From positions 1 through 63,848 of the forward strand of contig BBRT01000059.1 of assembly GCA_001417715.1 (NCBI GenBank): DNA of 63,848 bases, read 5' to 3'. Each line of letters starts with the position of its first letter. The first letter of the stretch is position 1. Of the stretch, positions 17,795 to 26,060 are shown piece by piece. The DNA comes from Candidatus Symbiothrix dinenymphae. Its GTDB lineage: Bacteria; Bacteroidota; Bacteroidia; Bacteroidales; Azobacteroidaceae. The notes beneath the pieces are model-generated. The model was not told the DNA's origin and did no database searches. It was given only the letters and a program-made list of their open reading frames with translations. The position numbers and the translations under genes are program-made.

Positions 17795-18378
17795 TTAATC
17801 TGTACTTCTTTTTTTTCTGTATAAAAATAAAATGCAACCCCCAATCAGCAAAAGACTGACCGGAACAGTCAGAAAGAAATTCGCCTTAGTCAAAATGTCA
17901 TAAGCAGAAAGTGCTATCATAGCAAGGGCGTAAATCAATGTTACAGCAATACAAAGAAGGTCTGCACCTGCCGTTGATGGTGAAAATTTAATTTTTCTGT
18001 TTATTAGGAGAAGTGTTCTGTATAGCAGATATGCAATGACGATATAACAGAGCGCAAACACCCAGAATTTCAGGTCATTCTTCATTACATTTATCCAACT
18101 GTATGTCCAACCGTTAGTGATGTTTAGCACCGTAATAGATATTGCCGGATTATTTTGCTTATCTTCTTTTGTGAAGTGGAATAACAACCAATAAATCCCG
18201 ATGTTATTATGGCAATAATCTGAATTGCAGCAATATTAATTCCCTTAATATTGGAAATATTCACTAAATTGTTCTCCGTCAAAAGTGTTTTTACACTCAT
18301 AAAACTTATAGATACAATTGTCGAAACAATAGCTAATGCAAAAACTTGCGATTTATTAAAACTACTTTTCATCTTCAA
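17795..18378 (-). pseudogene. Small multi-pass membrane protein, apparent frameshift
   Basis: Two overlapping frames each hold part of one protein. The first (from ATG 18378) has a membrane segment at VFALAIVSTIVSISFM and begins another at AAIQIIAIITSG, then turns polar. The second frame, open from about 18220, continues hydrophobically (GIYWLLFHF) and has three further segments ending in a basic tail near 17800, but lacks a good ATG at its start. Joining the frames near 18200-18215 gives one coherent five-segment protein of about 190 aa. No family recognised. Two separate overlapping genes remain possible. Confidence 0.45.
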
Positions 18379-18806
18379 AATGTATTAAAAACCAACAAGT
18401 GCTGTAATTCTCCAATATGTCCCAATGACATAACCATCGCCACCAACATAATTAAAGGTTCATACACACATGACGTCTGCGGCGTTTCGCTGACCTCCAC
18501 CGCACACAATTCGGGAATTTCCGGCTTGAACTTTTCGTACAAAAACCGCGCGATATTTTCAGACGTGGGATGATTAGGCAGAACATCATTCAGATGCCGA
18601 TGGTCAAAATTCTTGTTGAGGTATTGCTTCACCATATCAAGAGCCTTGTAATCCTTCACGAAGCCATACTCGTCCAATGTTTCCGACCGCAAATGAATGG
18701 TAATCACATAATTGTGCCCATGCATTCGCGCACACGGATGGTCGGCACCCAACATATTCAGTTGGTGCGATGCCGAAAAAGTGAATTGCTTGCTTATCTT
18801 ATACAT
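18375..18806 (-). CDS. queD: 6-carboxytetrahydropterin synthase
   Basis: Makes 6-carboxytetrahydropterin from dihydroneopterin triphosphate, the first dedicated step towards preQ0 and queuosine. Zn ligands appear as SASHQL (His14) and MHGHNY (His29, His31), and the catalytic Cys is in DHPCARMHG. HPTSENIARFLYEKF and VEVSETP are the conserved late blocks. Family members normally stop soon after the equivalent of CVYEP; here about 28 hydrophobic residues follow and overlap the next gene by 4 bp, perhaps a run-on after loss of a stop. queH lies at 25280. Confidence 0.9.
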   Translation of the reverse strand: MYKISKQFTFSASHQLNMLGADHPCARMHGHNYVITIHLRSETLDEYGFVKDYKALDMVKQYLNKNFDHRHLNDVLPNHPTSENIARFLYEKFKPEIPELCAVEVSETPQTSCVYEPLIMLVAMVMSLGHIGELQHLLVFNTF

Positions 18807-18833
18807 GGCTGCAAAGGTAGTTATTTAGTGATG

Positions 18834-19136
18834 TCATTCTCCATAGACGAGTTGCTTTTTTTGTTCAATACTTTGCCTGAAATAGGGATTTTTGATGGCT
18901 TGTTCTTCCAACAAATCAATAGGGCGTTTTAAGACATCCTGAAGCGAAAATTTCAAGTCAAAATAATTGTCGGCATAATCCTCTACCGGTATTTCCCTGA
19001 AATCAACAATCAAGTCCACATCACTGTCGTTGTGGAATTTATCCGTCAACACCGAACCAAAAGCATAAAGCGTTTTCACTTTATACTGCCTGCAAATGTC
19101 CGAAATATCCGGCATATATTGATACAATTTTTCCAT
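18834..19136 (-). CDS. MNT-type nucleotidyltransferase
   Basis: 100 aa. The nucleotidyltransferase signature GSVLTDKFHNDSDVDLIVDF (residue 27) is intact. Such small proteins usually pair with a HEPN toxin and neutralise it by AMPylation or oligo-AMPylation; here no HEPN gene adjoins. A TACTTTTGC -7 box is present on the minus strand near 19155. The role as orphan antitoxin is inference. Confidence 0.8.
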   Translation of the reverse strand: MEKLYQYMPDISDICRQYKVKTLYAFGSVLTDKFHNDSDVDLIVDFREIPVEDYADNYFDLKFSLQDVLKRPIDLLEEQAIKNPYFRQSIEQKKQLVYGE

Positions 19137-19224
19137 TTTGTAATTCTATTTGTGCGCAAAAGTACAAAATTAATTTGAAATTAAATAGATTTACGCATTT
19201 TCAGCCCTTATTTTCAAGGGTTAC

Positions 19225-19475
19225 CCCAATCGTGGTCGGAAGATTGATTGGATACTGAATTTACGGGCTGAAAGCCCATCATATCCCAGCCCAACGCATC
19301 GCGTTGGGGTAATGGGTTTTTGTATGTTTTGCGCCCTGAAAGGGCATTATATTATATGTTGCCCCATCATATCCAATCATCCACCATTGTCCATCGTCAT
19401 TTTCCCAACGCGATGCGTTGGGCTGGGATATGGTGGGCTTTCAGCCCGTGTTATCATCTTCCGACCACGACTGGG
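19225..19475. repeat. 250-bp inverted-repeat element
   Basis: The intergenic stretch 19137-19715 has no gene. Its core is a long inverted repeat: left arm ATCGTGGTCGGAAGAT ... ACGGGCTGAAAGCCC ... CCCAACGCATCGCGTTGGG, right arm the reverse complement CCCAACGCGATGCGTTGGG ... GGGCTTTCAGCCCGT ... ATCTTCCGACCACGA, arms about 75-85 bp and centre about 95 bp. Each arm also contains its own small palindromes. It has the form of a non-autonomous mobile or REP-like element. Confidence 0.85.
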
Positions 19476-19663
19476 TTCCCCCCTCGTAGCCAAAACATAT
19501 CCCCATCCTCCCTATTTATCCTATTGATAATGAGAAGAATAAGGGAATAAGAGAGAGGAGCAGGAAGGGGCTACCATTGGCTACTAAGGGCGCAAAAAAG
19601 ATGACCAAGACAGAAATCATCTTGCTCATCTTCGTAATCTTGTGAAAATCCCTGTTCAGACAA

Positions 19664-19702
19664 TTAGCTTATCACATAGATTGATGTCTTGTGATAAACT
19701 AA
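19664..19702. other. Hairpin just 3' of the FGE-domain gene
   Basis: Arms TTAGCTTATCACA and TGTGATAAACTAA, 13 bp with one mismatch and a 13-nt loop, beginning 14 bp beyond the stop codon of the minus-strand gene. It could be a terminator; its place directly behind a CLec/FGE C-terminus is also where diversity-generating retroelement targets have a hairpin. Confidence 0.6.
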
Positions 19703-19715
19703 AGGCAAAAAGAAC

Positions 19716-21029
19716 TCAAAGCGGAAGCACCAGGCGGAAGCCCCAGCCGCTGTAGCGGAGGTCGGGCGCGTTGCTGGCGCGATTCGACACGCGACAGCTA
19801 GCCGCATCGATGATACAGCTGCCGCCGCGAAGCACGCGGGCCGAACCAGTTGTAGCACCTATAGGGTCAGTCTGTGGACTGCTATCATAGCTACCAAACC
19901 AATCACTGCACCACTCAGATACATTACCGCTCATATCATAAATGCCAAGTTCGTTAGGGGCTTTAGTGCCTACAATATGAGTCGTAATACTGCTATTATC
20001 CCAATACCACGCCACATCGCCAAGCGTATTGCTGCCACTATACTTGTAGCCATTACTTGCGCCGCCGCCTCGTGCCGCATATTCCCACTCTGCCTCGGTC
20101 GGTAAACGATAATTTTTGCCGGTCTTTATATTAAGCGCAGTTAAAAAATTCTGTATATCATCATGACTGACCTCATACATCGGATAATAGTCACCCTCGC
20201 CATTAGACGGTGCACCGCCGGGCCAACTGCCCATCACATCCCACCACAGCTTTTGTGTCACTTCATACTTGCCAATAGCATAGTTGCCCAAAGTAACGTC
20301 GTGAGTAGGACTTTCAATAGAACGAGCATCGCCGACCTGCTCGGCTGTAGCTCCCATTGTAAATGTGCCACCCACTACGGTTACCATTTCAAGTTCAGAC
20401 AAAGTAGCCACTCCCGCAGCTTGCGTAACAGTCACCTGCTGAGTAAGTGACCCCGAAGTAACAGTTATCGTTGCCGAACGACTGTCTGTGGTAGTGTTTT
20501 CCGTCACATTCACTGTAATTGTGCCGTTGTTGGTGCCGGAAGCGGGAGTTAACGTGCACCATGCAGCATCGGAGGTAGCCGTCCATCTGCCATTGCTTGT
20601 TACGGCAACGGAATAAGTATCGCCATCATAGGTTGCGGAAATGCTTGTTTTATCAAGCGTTAAAGGAGAAGGCCTCTGTATCACCTGCAGAGTAAGTGCC
20701 CCCGAACTAACGGTAACGGTTACCGTTGCCGTACGACTGTCTGGTGTGGTAGTGTTTTCCTCCACATACACCGTAATTGTGCCGCTGTTTGTGCCAGAAG
20801 CGGGATCTAACAGACACCATGCAGCATCGGAGGTAGCCGTCCATGCACCATTGCTTGTTACGGCAAAGGAATAGGTACCGGCTTCCCTGACGGCGAGAAT
20901 GACATTTTGATCAAGTGCTAAAGAAGTACCATGATTGTCTTCGCTTTCGCTGCAAGAGGTGAACACTGCGCTTGCCATGCCCATTGTGAGCAGCAAGCAA
21001 AAAAAATAGAAACTTTTCATTGTTTTCAT
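19716..21029 (-). CDS. Lipoprotein with two BACON domains and a formylglycine-generating-enzyme (FGE/SUMF1) fold
   Basis: 437 aa. Signal peptide with lipobox FTSC at Cys26; two BACON modules (about 35-115 and 118-198, each with SNGxWTATSDAAWC); FGE/C-type-lectin-like domain from about 205 to the end. FGE blocks: GGTFTMGAT, ESPTHDVTLGNYAIGKYEVT, YRLPTEAEWEYAARGG and the closing RVLRGGSCIIDAASCRVSNR ... GWGFRLVLP. Probably surface-exposed and ligand-binding, not catalytic. The closing segment has the layout of variable regions in diversity-generating retroelement targets such as TvpA. A 390-nt structured leader lies upstream. Confidence 0.88.
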   Translation of the reverse strand: MKTMKSFYFFCLLLTMGMASAVFTSCSESEDNHGTSLALDQNVILAVREAGTYSFAVTSNGAWTATSDAAWCLLDPASGTNSGTITVYVEENTTTPDSRTATVTVTVSSGALTLQVIQRPSPLTLDKTSISATYDGDTYSVAVTSNGRWTATSDAAWCTLTPASGTNNGTITVNVTENTTTDSRSATITVTSGSLTQQVTVTQAAGVATLSELEMVTVVGGTFTMGATAEQVGDARSIESPTHDVTLGNYAIGKYEVTQKLWWDVMGSWPGGAPSNGEGDYYPMYEVSHDDIQNFLTALNIKTGKNYRLPTEAEWEYAARGGGASNGYKYSGSNTLGDVAWYWDNSSITTHIVGTKAPNELGIYDMSGNVSEWCSDWFGSYDSSPQTDPIGATTGSARVLRGGSCIIDAASCRVSNRASNAPDLRYSGWGFRLVLPL

Positions 21030-21420
21030 AACTTTTTTTAATTTTTATAAATTTTTTCCTACTCTGAACGGCTTTGTAGGGCTTGCCCCAATTTGATACC
21101 AGTTGTTTGGACAACTGTTGCCCTCTTCATACGCAGCATAAAAAAAGCGCGGACAAAACTTAACTTATCCGAGCTTGTGGTCTTCGCAATACCTAATATC
21201 CAAATAAAATGAGTAATGCCAACGCCGAAGCGCAAGCGTCTTCACTTTATTTCTTGGATATTGTTGAAATTTGCGAAGTTTCAAGCTCAAGAATAAAAGT
21301 TATAACACTTTTTCCAATTTAAAATGTGCGCATCACACTATTTAAGTCTTCATAATCTAATCTCCTTATTTTTAATCTGTTAATCACTCGTATTTACTTT
21401 CTCTTTCGTAAATATCGGCG
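21030..21420 (-). ncRNA. Structured 5' leader, copy A
   Basis: A TACCTTTGC -7 box on the minus strand (21421-21429) puts transcription start near 21415, leaving about 390 nt before the lipoprotein start. A three-part stem is visible: 21171-21177 with 21282-21288 (GAGCTTG/CAAGCTC), 21182-21189 with 21271-21278 (CTTCGCAA/TTGCGAAG) and 21195-21203 with 21254-21262 (AATATCCAA/TTGGATATT). A separate hairpin pairs 21100-21106 with 21111-21117. Copy B at 47749-48239 has the same stems with different bases, and shares the linear blocks GAGTAATGCC, GCGGACAAAAC and GTAGGGCTTGCCCCAATTT (plus-strand text). No protein frame explains it. Confidence 0.7.
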
Positions 21421-21487
21421 GCAAAGGTAAATGTTTTTTTTGAATTGACAAATTTTTCTTTGATATTTTTTGGGCGCAAAATTTTTT

Positions 21488-21793
21488 ATGACTATCCGCA
21501 ATCATACCACTTGGCTTTTGCTCCTTGTCCCGCAGGGACAGCACTTTATTAACCGTAGACTTTAGTCTACGGGAGTGACGAACCCCACACCCCAAAGTCC
21601 CGCATGGGACGACACATTGTTATTCAGCAAAATTGCACCCATCTCAAGTGCCGTCCCATGCGGGACTAATGGAATCTTAGCATTTTTATACCGTAGACTA
21701 AAGTCTACGGTTAATAAAGTGCTGTCCCTGCGGGACAAAACCGGAAATTGCTTGCAGGGACCGCTATTTAGTGGTATGATTGCGGATAATCAT
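21488..21793. repeat. 306-bp mobile palindromic element, copy 1
   Basis: Ends ATGACTATCCGCAATCATAC and its inverse TATGATTGCGGATAATCAT. Between them are nested palindromes: TGTCCCGCAGGGACA, CCGTAGACTTTAGTCTACGG (and the matching inverse), and GTCCCGCATGGGAC. Copy 2 (62600-62912) has the same parts but is inserted in the opposite orientation. It encodes nothing plausible. Confidence 0.92.
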
Positions 21794-21799
21794 TTAATT

Positions 21800-22915
21800 T
21801 TAATTGCTTTTGCGATAACTAATAACTGCTAAAACATTGAAAAACACTACAAAGCAGATGAGCGCACCGAGTTGTTGGGTCAATTGACCGATGTGGCTGC
21901 CTTTGAGATAGACCATGCGCATGATTTCTACAAAATAGCGTAGCGGATTGAAGAGCGTGGACACTTGCGCCCAATGCGGCATACTGGCAATTGGGGTGAA
22001 CAGTCCACTCAGCAAAATCATGAGCATCAGGAAAAAGAACATCAAAAACATGGCTTGCTGAATGCTGGACGAATAATTGGAAATTATCAACCCCAAGCCG
22101 GAAACTACCAAAATGTAAACCAAAGCGGAAAGATAGATGGTCAGCAGATTTCCGGCGGGCGTTAATCCATACACCAACGCCGCCAAAAGCATATACACGC
22201 TCATAATCACCAGTCCCATAATCCAATTGGGGATGAGTTTGGACAAGATAAACGCGATTTTGCTCACCGGCGTTACATTGATTTGCTCGATGGTGCCGAG
22301 TTCTTTTTCGCTCACGATGTTAAGAGTTGGCAAAAAGCCGCAAATAATCGTCAGTAGCATGACCAATAATGCGGGTATCATGAAGATTTTGTAATCGCCG
22401 TAGGGGTTATACAGGTTCAAAGGTGACAGGTTCAGGGTTATGGGTTGTCCTTGCACTGCACCTCCGGCTTGCTTCTCTTCGCGAATTTCATCCGCAAAAT
22501 CGCGCACGATGCTGCTCATGTAGCCCGAACCTAACCCGCCTTTCATAATATTGACCGCATTCACCGAAATACGCACGGTGGAGATGCCTTGCGTCAACAA
22601 TTCTTTTTCAAAATCGGGCTGAATTTGGAGAATAATATCTGCCTGCTCGTCTTCAATTTGATACAATGCGGCATCGTAAGAAGGCATCACGCCCTGCAAC
22701 CGGAAATAGGACGATGCCCCAATTTTTTCCGTCAATCGGCGCGACAACGTGCTGTGGTCGTTGTCCACCAGCACCACTTTCATATCCGTGATTTCCTGAT
22801 TGGCTGCCCACGGGAACACAAAAATCACCATCAGCGGCAACATCACCAAGATTTTCGGAATAAATGAATGGCGAATAATCTGCTTAAACTCCTTTTGTAT
22901 AAGATACTTTATCAT
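21800..22915 (-). CDS. ABC-2 type transporter permease
   Basis: 371 aa inner-membrane subunit: one N-terminal segment, a large periplasmic domain (residues about 50-170) and five C-terminal segments, as in the YhhN/YhiH-like exporter permease group. GLGSGYMSSIVRDFADEIRE and ELGTIEQINVTPV are the typical blocks. The start is set at MIKYLIQKEF (22915) because the bases before it are repeat sequence. Its partner permease is the upstream gene; an ATPase and membrane-fusion protein would be expected but are not in the window. Confidence 0.87.
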   Translation of the reverse strand: MIKYLIQKEFKQIIRHSFIPKILVMLPLMVIFVFPWAANQEITDMKVVLVDNDHSTLSRRLTEKIGASSYFRLQGVMPSYDAALYQIEDEQADIILQIQPDFEKELLTQGISTVRISVNAVNIMKGGLGSGYMSSIVRDFADEIREEKQAGGAVQGQPITLNLSPLNLYNPYGDYKIFMIPALLVMLLTIICGFLPTLNIVSEKELGTIEQINVTPVSKIAFILSKLIPNWIMGLVIMSVYMLLAALVYGLTPAGNLLTIYLSALVYILVVSGLGLIISNYSSSIQQAMFLMFFFLMLMILLSGLFTPIASMPHWAQVSTLFNPLRYFVEIMRMVYLKGSHIGQLTQQLGALICFVVFFNVLAVISYRKSN

Positions 22916-22921
22916 ACTCAT

Positions 22922-22950
22922 GAGATTGCGGGTCAAGCCCGCAATGACGA
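22922..22950. repeat. Palindrome copy between two permease genes
   Basis: GAGATTGCGGGTCAAGCCCG followed by CAATGACGA; it makes up essentially the whole gap between the two ABC permease genes. Confidence 0.9.
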
Positions 22951-22951
22951 T

Positions 22952-24091
22952 TCATTCCAATCGCGTTTTAAATTTACTTAAACTCACCCCAATAATCACC
23001 ACCGCCATACCCACCAGAATTGCCATTTCCGTCTGAATATGTTGCACACCGCCCCCTTCAATCATGATTTTGCGCACGCCGACAATATACCAGCGGGCAG
23101 GAATAACGCACGACACCCATTGCAACACCGGCGGCATACTTTCAACCGGAAATAGCATGCCCGACAGTATCATAAACGGCATCATCAACCCCATGCCGGA
23201 AGCCAGCATCGCCGCCACCTGCGTATTGACCAATGTGGAAATCAACAGTCCCAACGCCAGTGACACAATGATATAGACCAGCGAAAAAACATTGAGCCAC
23301 AACAAATTACCAACAATTGGGACGTGCAACACATACACCGACATCAGCAAAATAATGAGCAAAATAATCCACGAAATGATGAAATACGGCACCATTTTGG
23401 CAATCACAATGTAAATGGGCTTCATCGGCGAAGCCAACAACACCGTCATCGTGCCGGTTTCCTTTTCGCGCACAATGGCAATGGAAGTCATCATCGCACA
23501 AATGAGAATAAACACCAACCCCATCAGTCCGGGCACAAAATTGTAAGAACTCTGCATTTCCGGATTGTAGAGCATCTGCACCTGCGGAATAATTTGCATC
23601 GGAATCATGCCCGTCAGCATCAATTCCTGCTGATAATCGGCAATGATACCGGCGGCATACGAAGTCGCTACCGCACCTTGGTTAGGGTCGGAAGCATCGG
23701 CAATCAACTGTACTGCTGCCCCCACTGCGCCGTTGCGGACTTTACCCGCAGCCCCCTCATTATGATACAAATCGTCATTAAAATGCGCACCAAAAACCAC
23801 CGCAAAAGTGATTGTCCCTTCCTTAAACAGGCGGTCAATATCGGCAGGACTGCGCAACATAGTCACCACATCAAAATATTCGCTCGCATCCAAACGTTGA
23901 ATAATTTGCTGGGTAGAAATATCGTTGGAAGGGTCATAAACAGCCGTTTTCACGTGTTTCACATCCGTGCTGACCGCAAAACCGATAATCAGAATTTGTA
24001 TCACCGGAATGCCGATGATGAGCATAATGGTTCGCACATCTCGAAAAATGTGGTAAAATTCTTTTTTTATGAAAACCAGGAATTGCTTCAT
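22952..24091 (-). CDS. ABC-2 type transporter permease
   Basis: 379 aa with the same layout as its downstream neighbour: N-terminal membrane segment, periplasmic domain, then five segments (IVREKETGTMTVLLASPMKP is the cytoplasmic elbow). Two paralogous permeases in tandem usually form a heterodimer exporting drugs, lipids or an envelope component. Its start overlaps the stop of the Lnb-like gene by 4 bp, so the three genes are probably one operon. Confidence 0.87.
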   Translation of the reverse strand: MKQFLVFIKKEFYHIFRDVRTIMLIIGIPVIQILIIGFAVSTDVKHVKTAVYDPSNDISTQQIIQRLDASEYFDVVTMLRSPADIDRLFKEGTITFAVVFGAHFNDDLYHNEGAAGKVRNGAVGAAVQLIADASDPNQGAVATSYAAGIIADYQQELMLTGMIPMQIIPQVQMLYNPEMQSSYNFVPGLMGLVFILICAMMTSIAIVREKETGTMTVLLASPMKPIYIVIAKMVPYFIISWIILLIILLMSVYVLHVPIVGNLLWLNVFSLVYIIVSLALGLLISTLVNTQVAAMLASGMGLMMPFMILSGMLFPVESMPPVLQWVSCVIPARWYIVGVRKIMIEGGGVQHIQTEMAILVGMAVVIIGVSLSKFKTRLE

Positions 24092-25215
24092 ATTCGCTGT
24101 TTGATGACATAAATTGCAGAAGCCACCAACAACGGCACAATCAACACTAAATCATACATCTCAAACGTTTGCGGCAACCATCCAAATGCCCAAAACAGCA
24201 AAAACAGCAACAAAAGCACAGCATTAAGCGCATGATACCAACTAATGACACGATATTTTTCCCTCACAAAACAGCCAACCAATCCAAAAAAGTGCAAAGG
24301 ATTGAGCCAAAGCAAGTTCCAATTATGCGAAACACAAGGATGCACCGAAAACCAATTCATATACACAAGCAAACACCCCACCAATGCCACCGCCAAATAG
24401 AGCGGAGAAATCGCCCAGCAAGGCAAAAAGAAAATGCAAACCAACAAGACAATTACCAATGACCAATTACCAATTACCCAAAACAGTGGCAATTGGTGAT
24501 TGGTAACTGGTAACTGGTAACTGGCAACTGGTAACTGACCGATAACTGCTTGCGCCGGAGCATTCACCGCCTCTTTCAACCGCAGCGGCAAAAAAGTGAC
24601 CGTGCGCGGCAACACGAGCGAATCTATCCCGCTTCCCAGCAGCAAATCAATGCCAAACGCCATCAGAGGTTGGCTTTTGGTGCAGTCCTGAATTTGTTTT
24701 CGGAGAGTCATGCCGATGGGCGATTCTTTGTAAGTCAAATTTTCCGGTCCAAACTGCTCAATCAAGTCACGAGGGCGTGTGGTGCAGTTGTCGAACACAT
24801 AACTATAGCGATAGACCCGATTTTCGGGGCGATAATTTTCTTCGATTGCATTCAGCAAGCCGATTTTTCCTTCGGGCGAAAACGTCAGCATCTGCTCCAC
24901 AATCGTCGCATTATCCCGCGCATAGCTGAATATAAACCGGTCGTAGGATGTTGCGCCCAACGAATAGTCCGTTTTCCCCTGAACAAAACGCACGGTGAAA
25001 TTCGGCGCATCGAAATTGAACATACCCCAATTATAAACAATATCCGTGCCTTGTGCTAAATCCAAAACACGCAAAGCCGTGTGTCCGTAAACCGTATAAA
25101 CCGCATCTGCACGCGGCAAAACGGTCAGCAAACTGATTTGGGTGCTGTCTGCGGGGGCTGCAAACGTCTGTGCAAACGTGCACAATGCAATCAAGAAATT
25201 GAACAAATGTTTCAT
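24088..25215 (-). CDS. DUF4105/Lnb-like membrane protein
   Basis: 375 aa. Signal peptide (ends TFAA), then the DUF4105 periplasmic domain at residues 25-200 with YGHTALRVLD, VYNWGMFNFD, SLGATSYDRF and YVFDNCTTRPRDLI, the last carrying the conserved Cys. Relatives include Lnb, which N-acylates lipoproteins by a lyso transfer; equivalence is not proven here. About five membrane segments follow from residue 240. Residues about 226-240 (QLPVASYQLPVTNHQLP) are translated from a run of the TTACCAG heptamer, between the periplasmic domain and the membrane part. Confidence 0.75.
   Translation of the reverse strand: MKHLFNFLIALCTFAQTFAAPADSTQISLLTVLPRADAVYTVYGHTALRVLDLAQGTDIVYNWGMFNFDAPNFTVRFVQGKTDYSLGATSYDRFIFSYARDNATIVEQMLTFSPEGKIGLLNAIEENYRPENRVYRYSYVFDNCTTRPRDLIEQFGPENLTYKESPIGMTLRKQIQDCTKSQPLMAFGIDLLLGSGIDSLVLPRTVTFLPLRLKEAVNAPAQAVIGQLPVASYQLPVTNHQLPLFWVIGNWSLVIVLLVCIFFLPCWAISPLYLAVALVGCLLVYMNWFSVHPCVSHNWNLLWLNPLHFFGLVGCFVREKYRVISWYHALNAVLLLLFLLFWAFGWLPQTFEMYDLVLIVPLLVASAIYVIKQRI
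24498..24538. repeat. Heptamer run inside the Lnb-like gene
   Basis: Near-perfect GGTAACT units in tandem (with one GGCAACT). Same family as 5703-5732, 43552-43583 and 51312-51404. Three units make 21 bp, so the frame is kept. Confidence 0.85.
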
Positions 25216-25279
25216 TCTGTTGTAATTTTTCTACAAAAGTAATAAAAATTTTTCAAATGATCACCACGCAGATACAATT

Positions 25280-25822
25280 TTATTTTTGAGATGCCCTCCT
25301 TGAGAATTCGCAGCCGCAATAGGTTTGATTGTAGAAATCGTTTTCTTGTAGCAGGATGCGCCGTCGTTCGCTTAGACCGTCTTTGCGCCAATTTTTTGCC
25401 CAAAAGGTTATGTTTGGGAACGGCTCTGCTGCCCACCGTCCGGCTGCTTCTATTTGTTCCAAACTTTTCCAACGCGATGCGGCGAGGGTGGTGGCTATTT
25501 GCGTAAATCCTTTTGTGTCAGCCAGTTCTGCTGTTGCTCGGAGGCGAAGTTTGAAACATTCCAGGCAGCGACTGCCGCGTTCGGGTTCGTTTTCCAAGCC
25601 TTCGACGGCATTGAGCCATTGTGTGTGGTCGTAATCGCCGTCGATAAAATCAATGTCTAAGGCTTGTGCGTGGCGTTTCAGCTCGTTTTTGCGCCGTTCG
25701 TATTCGGTTTGCGGGGCGATGTTGGGGTTGAAAAAAAACAGGGTGACGGGCATACGATTAGCTTGCAACCACTCAAGGATGGCTGCTGAGCAAGGGGCAC
25801 AACACGCGTGGAGCAATAACAT
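25280..25822 (-). CDS. queH: Epoxyqueuosine reductase, QueH type
   Basis: Last step of queuosine synthesis in tRNA: reduces epoxyqueuosine. Iron-sulfur and catalytic cysteines show as HACCAPCSAAIL at the N-terminus, RCLECFKLRL (near residue 85) and YCGCEFS near the C-terminus. 180 aa, normal for DUF208/QueH. Transcribed from its own promoter region upstream of 25822; the start sits exactly at MLLLHACCAPC. Confidence 0.92.
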   Translation of the reverse strand: MLLLHACCAPCSAAILEWLQANRMPVTLFFFNPNIAPQTEYERRKNELKRHAQALDIDFIDGDYDHTQWLNAVEGLENEPERGSRCLECFKLRLRATAELADTKGFTQIATTLAASRWKSLEQIEAAGRWAAEPFPNITFWAKNWRKDGLSERRRILLQENDFYNQTYCGCEFSRRASQK

Positions 25823-25909
25823 GGCAACTATTTTTCTGCAAAAGTAGTCTTTTTTTGCAAGAAAATGATTTTTTTGAGTTTTTGTGCTCGCTATTTCAAA
25901 TTTATTGCT

Positions 25910-25918
25910 TACCTTTGC
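25910..25918 (+). promoter_or_regulatory. Promoter -7 box for the tRNA pair
   Basis: TACCTTTGC, 19 bp before the first tRNA, with a TTTG-containing stretch upstream. Confidence 0.75.
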
Positions 25919-25936
25919 GGTCGCTTTTCAAAGCCC

Positions 25937-26010
25937 GGTCCTATAGCTCAGTCGGTTAGAGCACCCGACTCATAATCGGTAGGTCCTTGGTTCAAGTCCA
26001 AGTGGGACCA
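25937..26010 (+). tRNA. tRNA with CAU anticodon (Met, or Ile2)
   Basis: 74-nt cloverleaf: acceptor GGTCCTA/TGGGACC, D stem GCTC/GAGC, anticodon loop CTCATAA with anticodon CAT, T arm CTTGG-TTCAAGT-CCAAG, discriminator A. The 3' CCA is not encoded. The top base pair of the anticodon stem is C/T. Whether it is elongator Met or a lysidine-modified Ile tRNA cannot be told from this alone. Confidence 0.93.
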
Positions 26011-26060
26011 CACATTGCACAGCAGGCACTTATGGAGCAATTCGTAGGTGCTTTTGTTAG

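Noticed and set aside
19312..19550. Plus-strand frames of about 70 codons
   Set aside because: They fall in the inverted-repeat element and read its arms.
21380..21832. Short frames on both strands
   Set aside because: They are translations of the 306-bp palindromic element and of the leader region.
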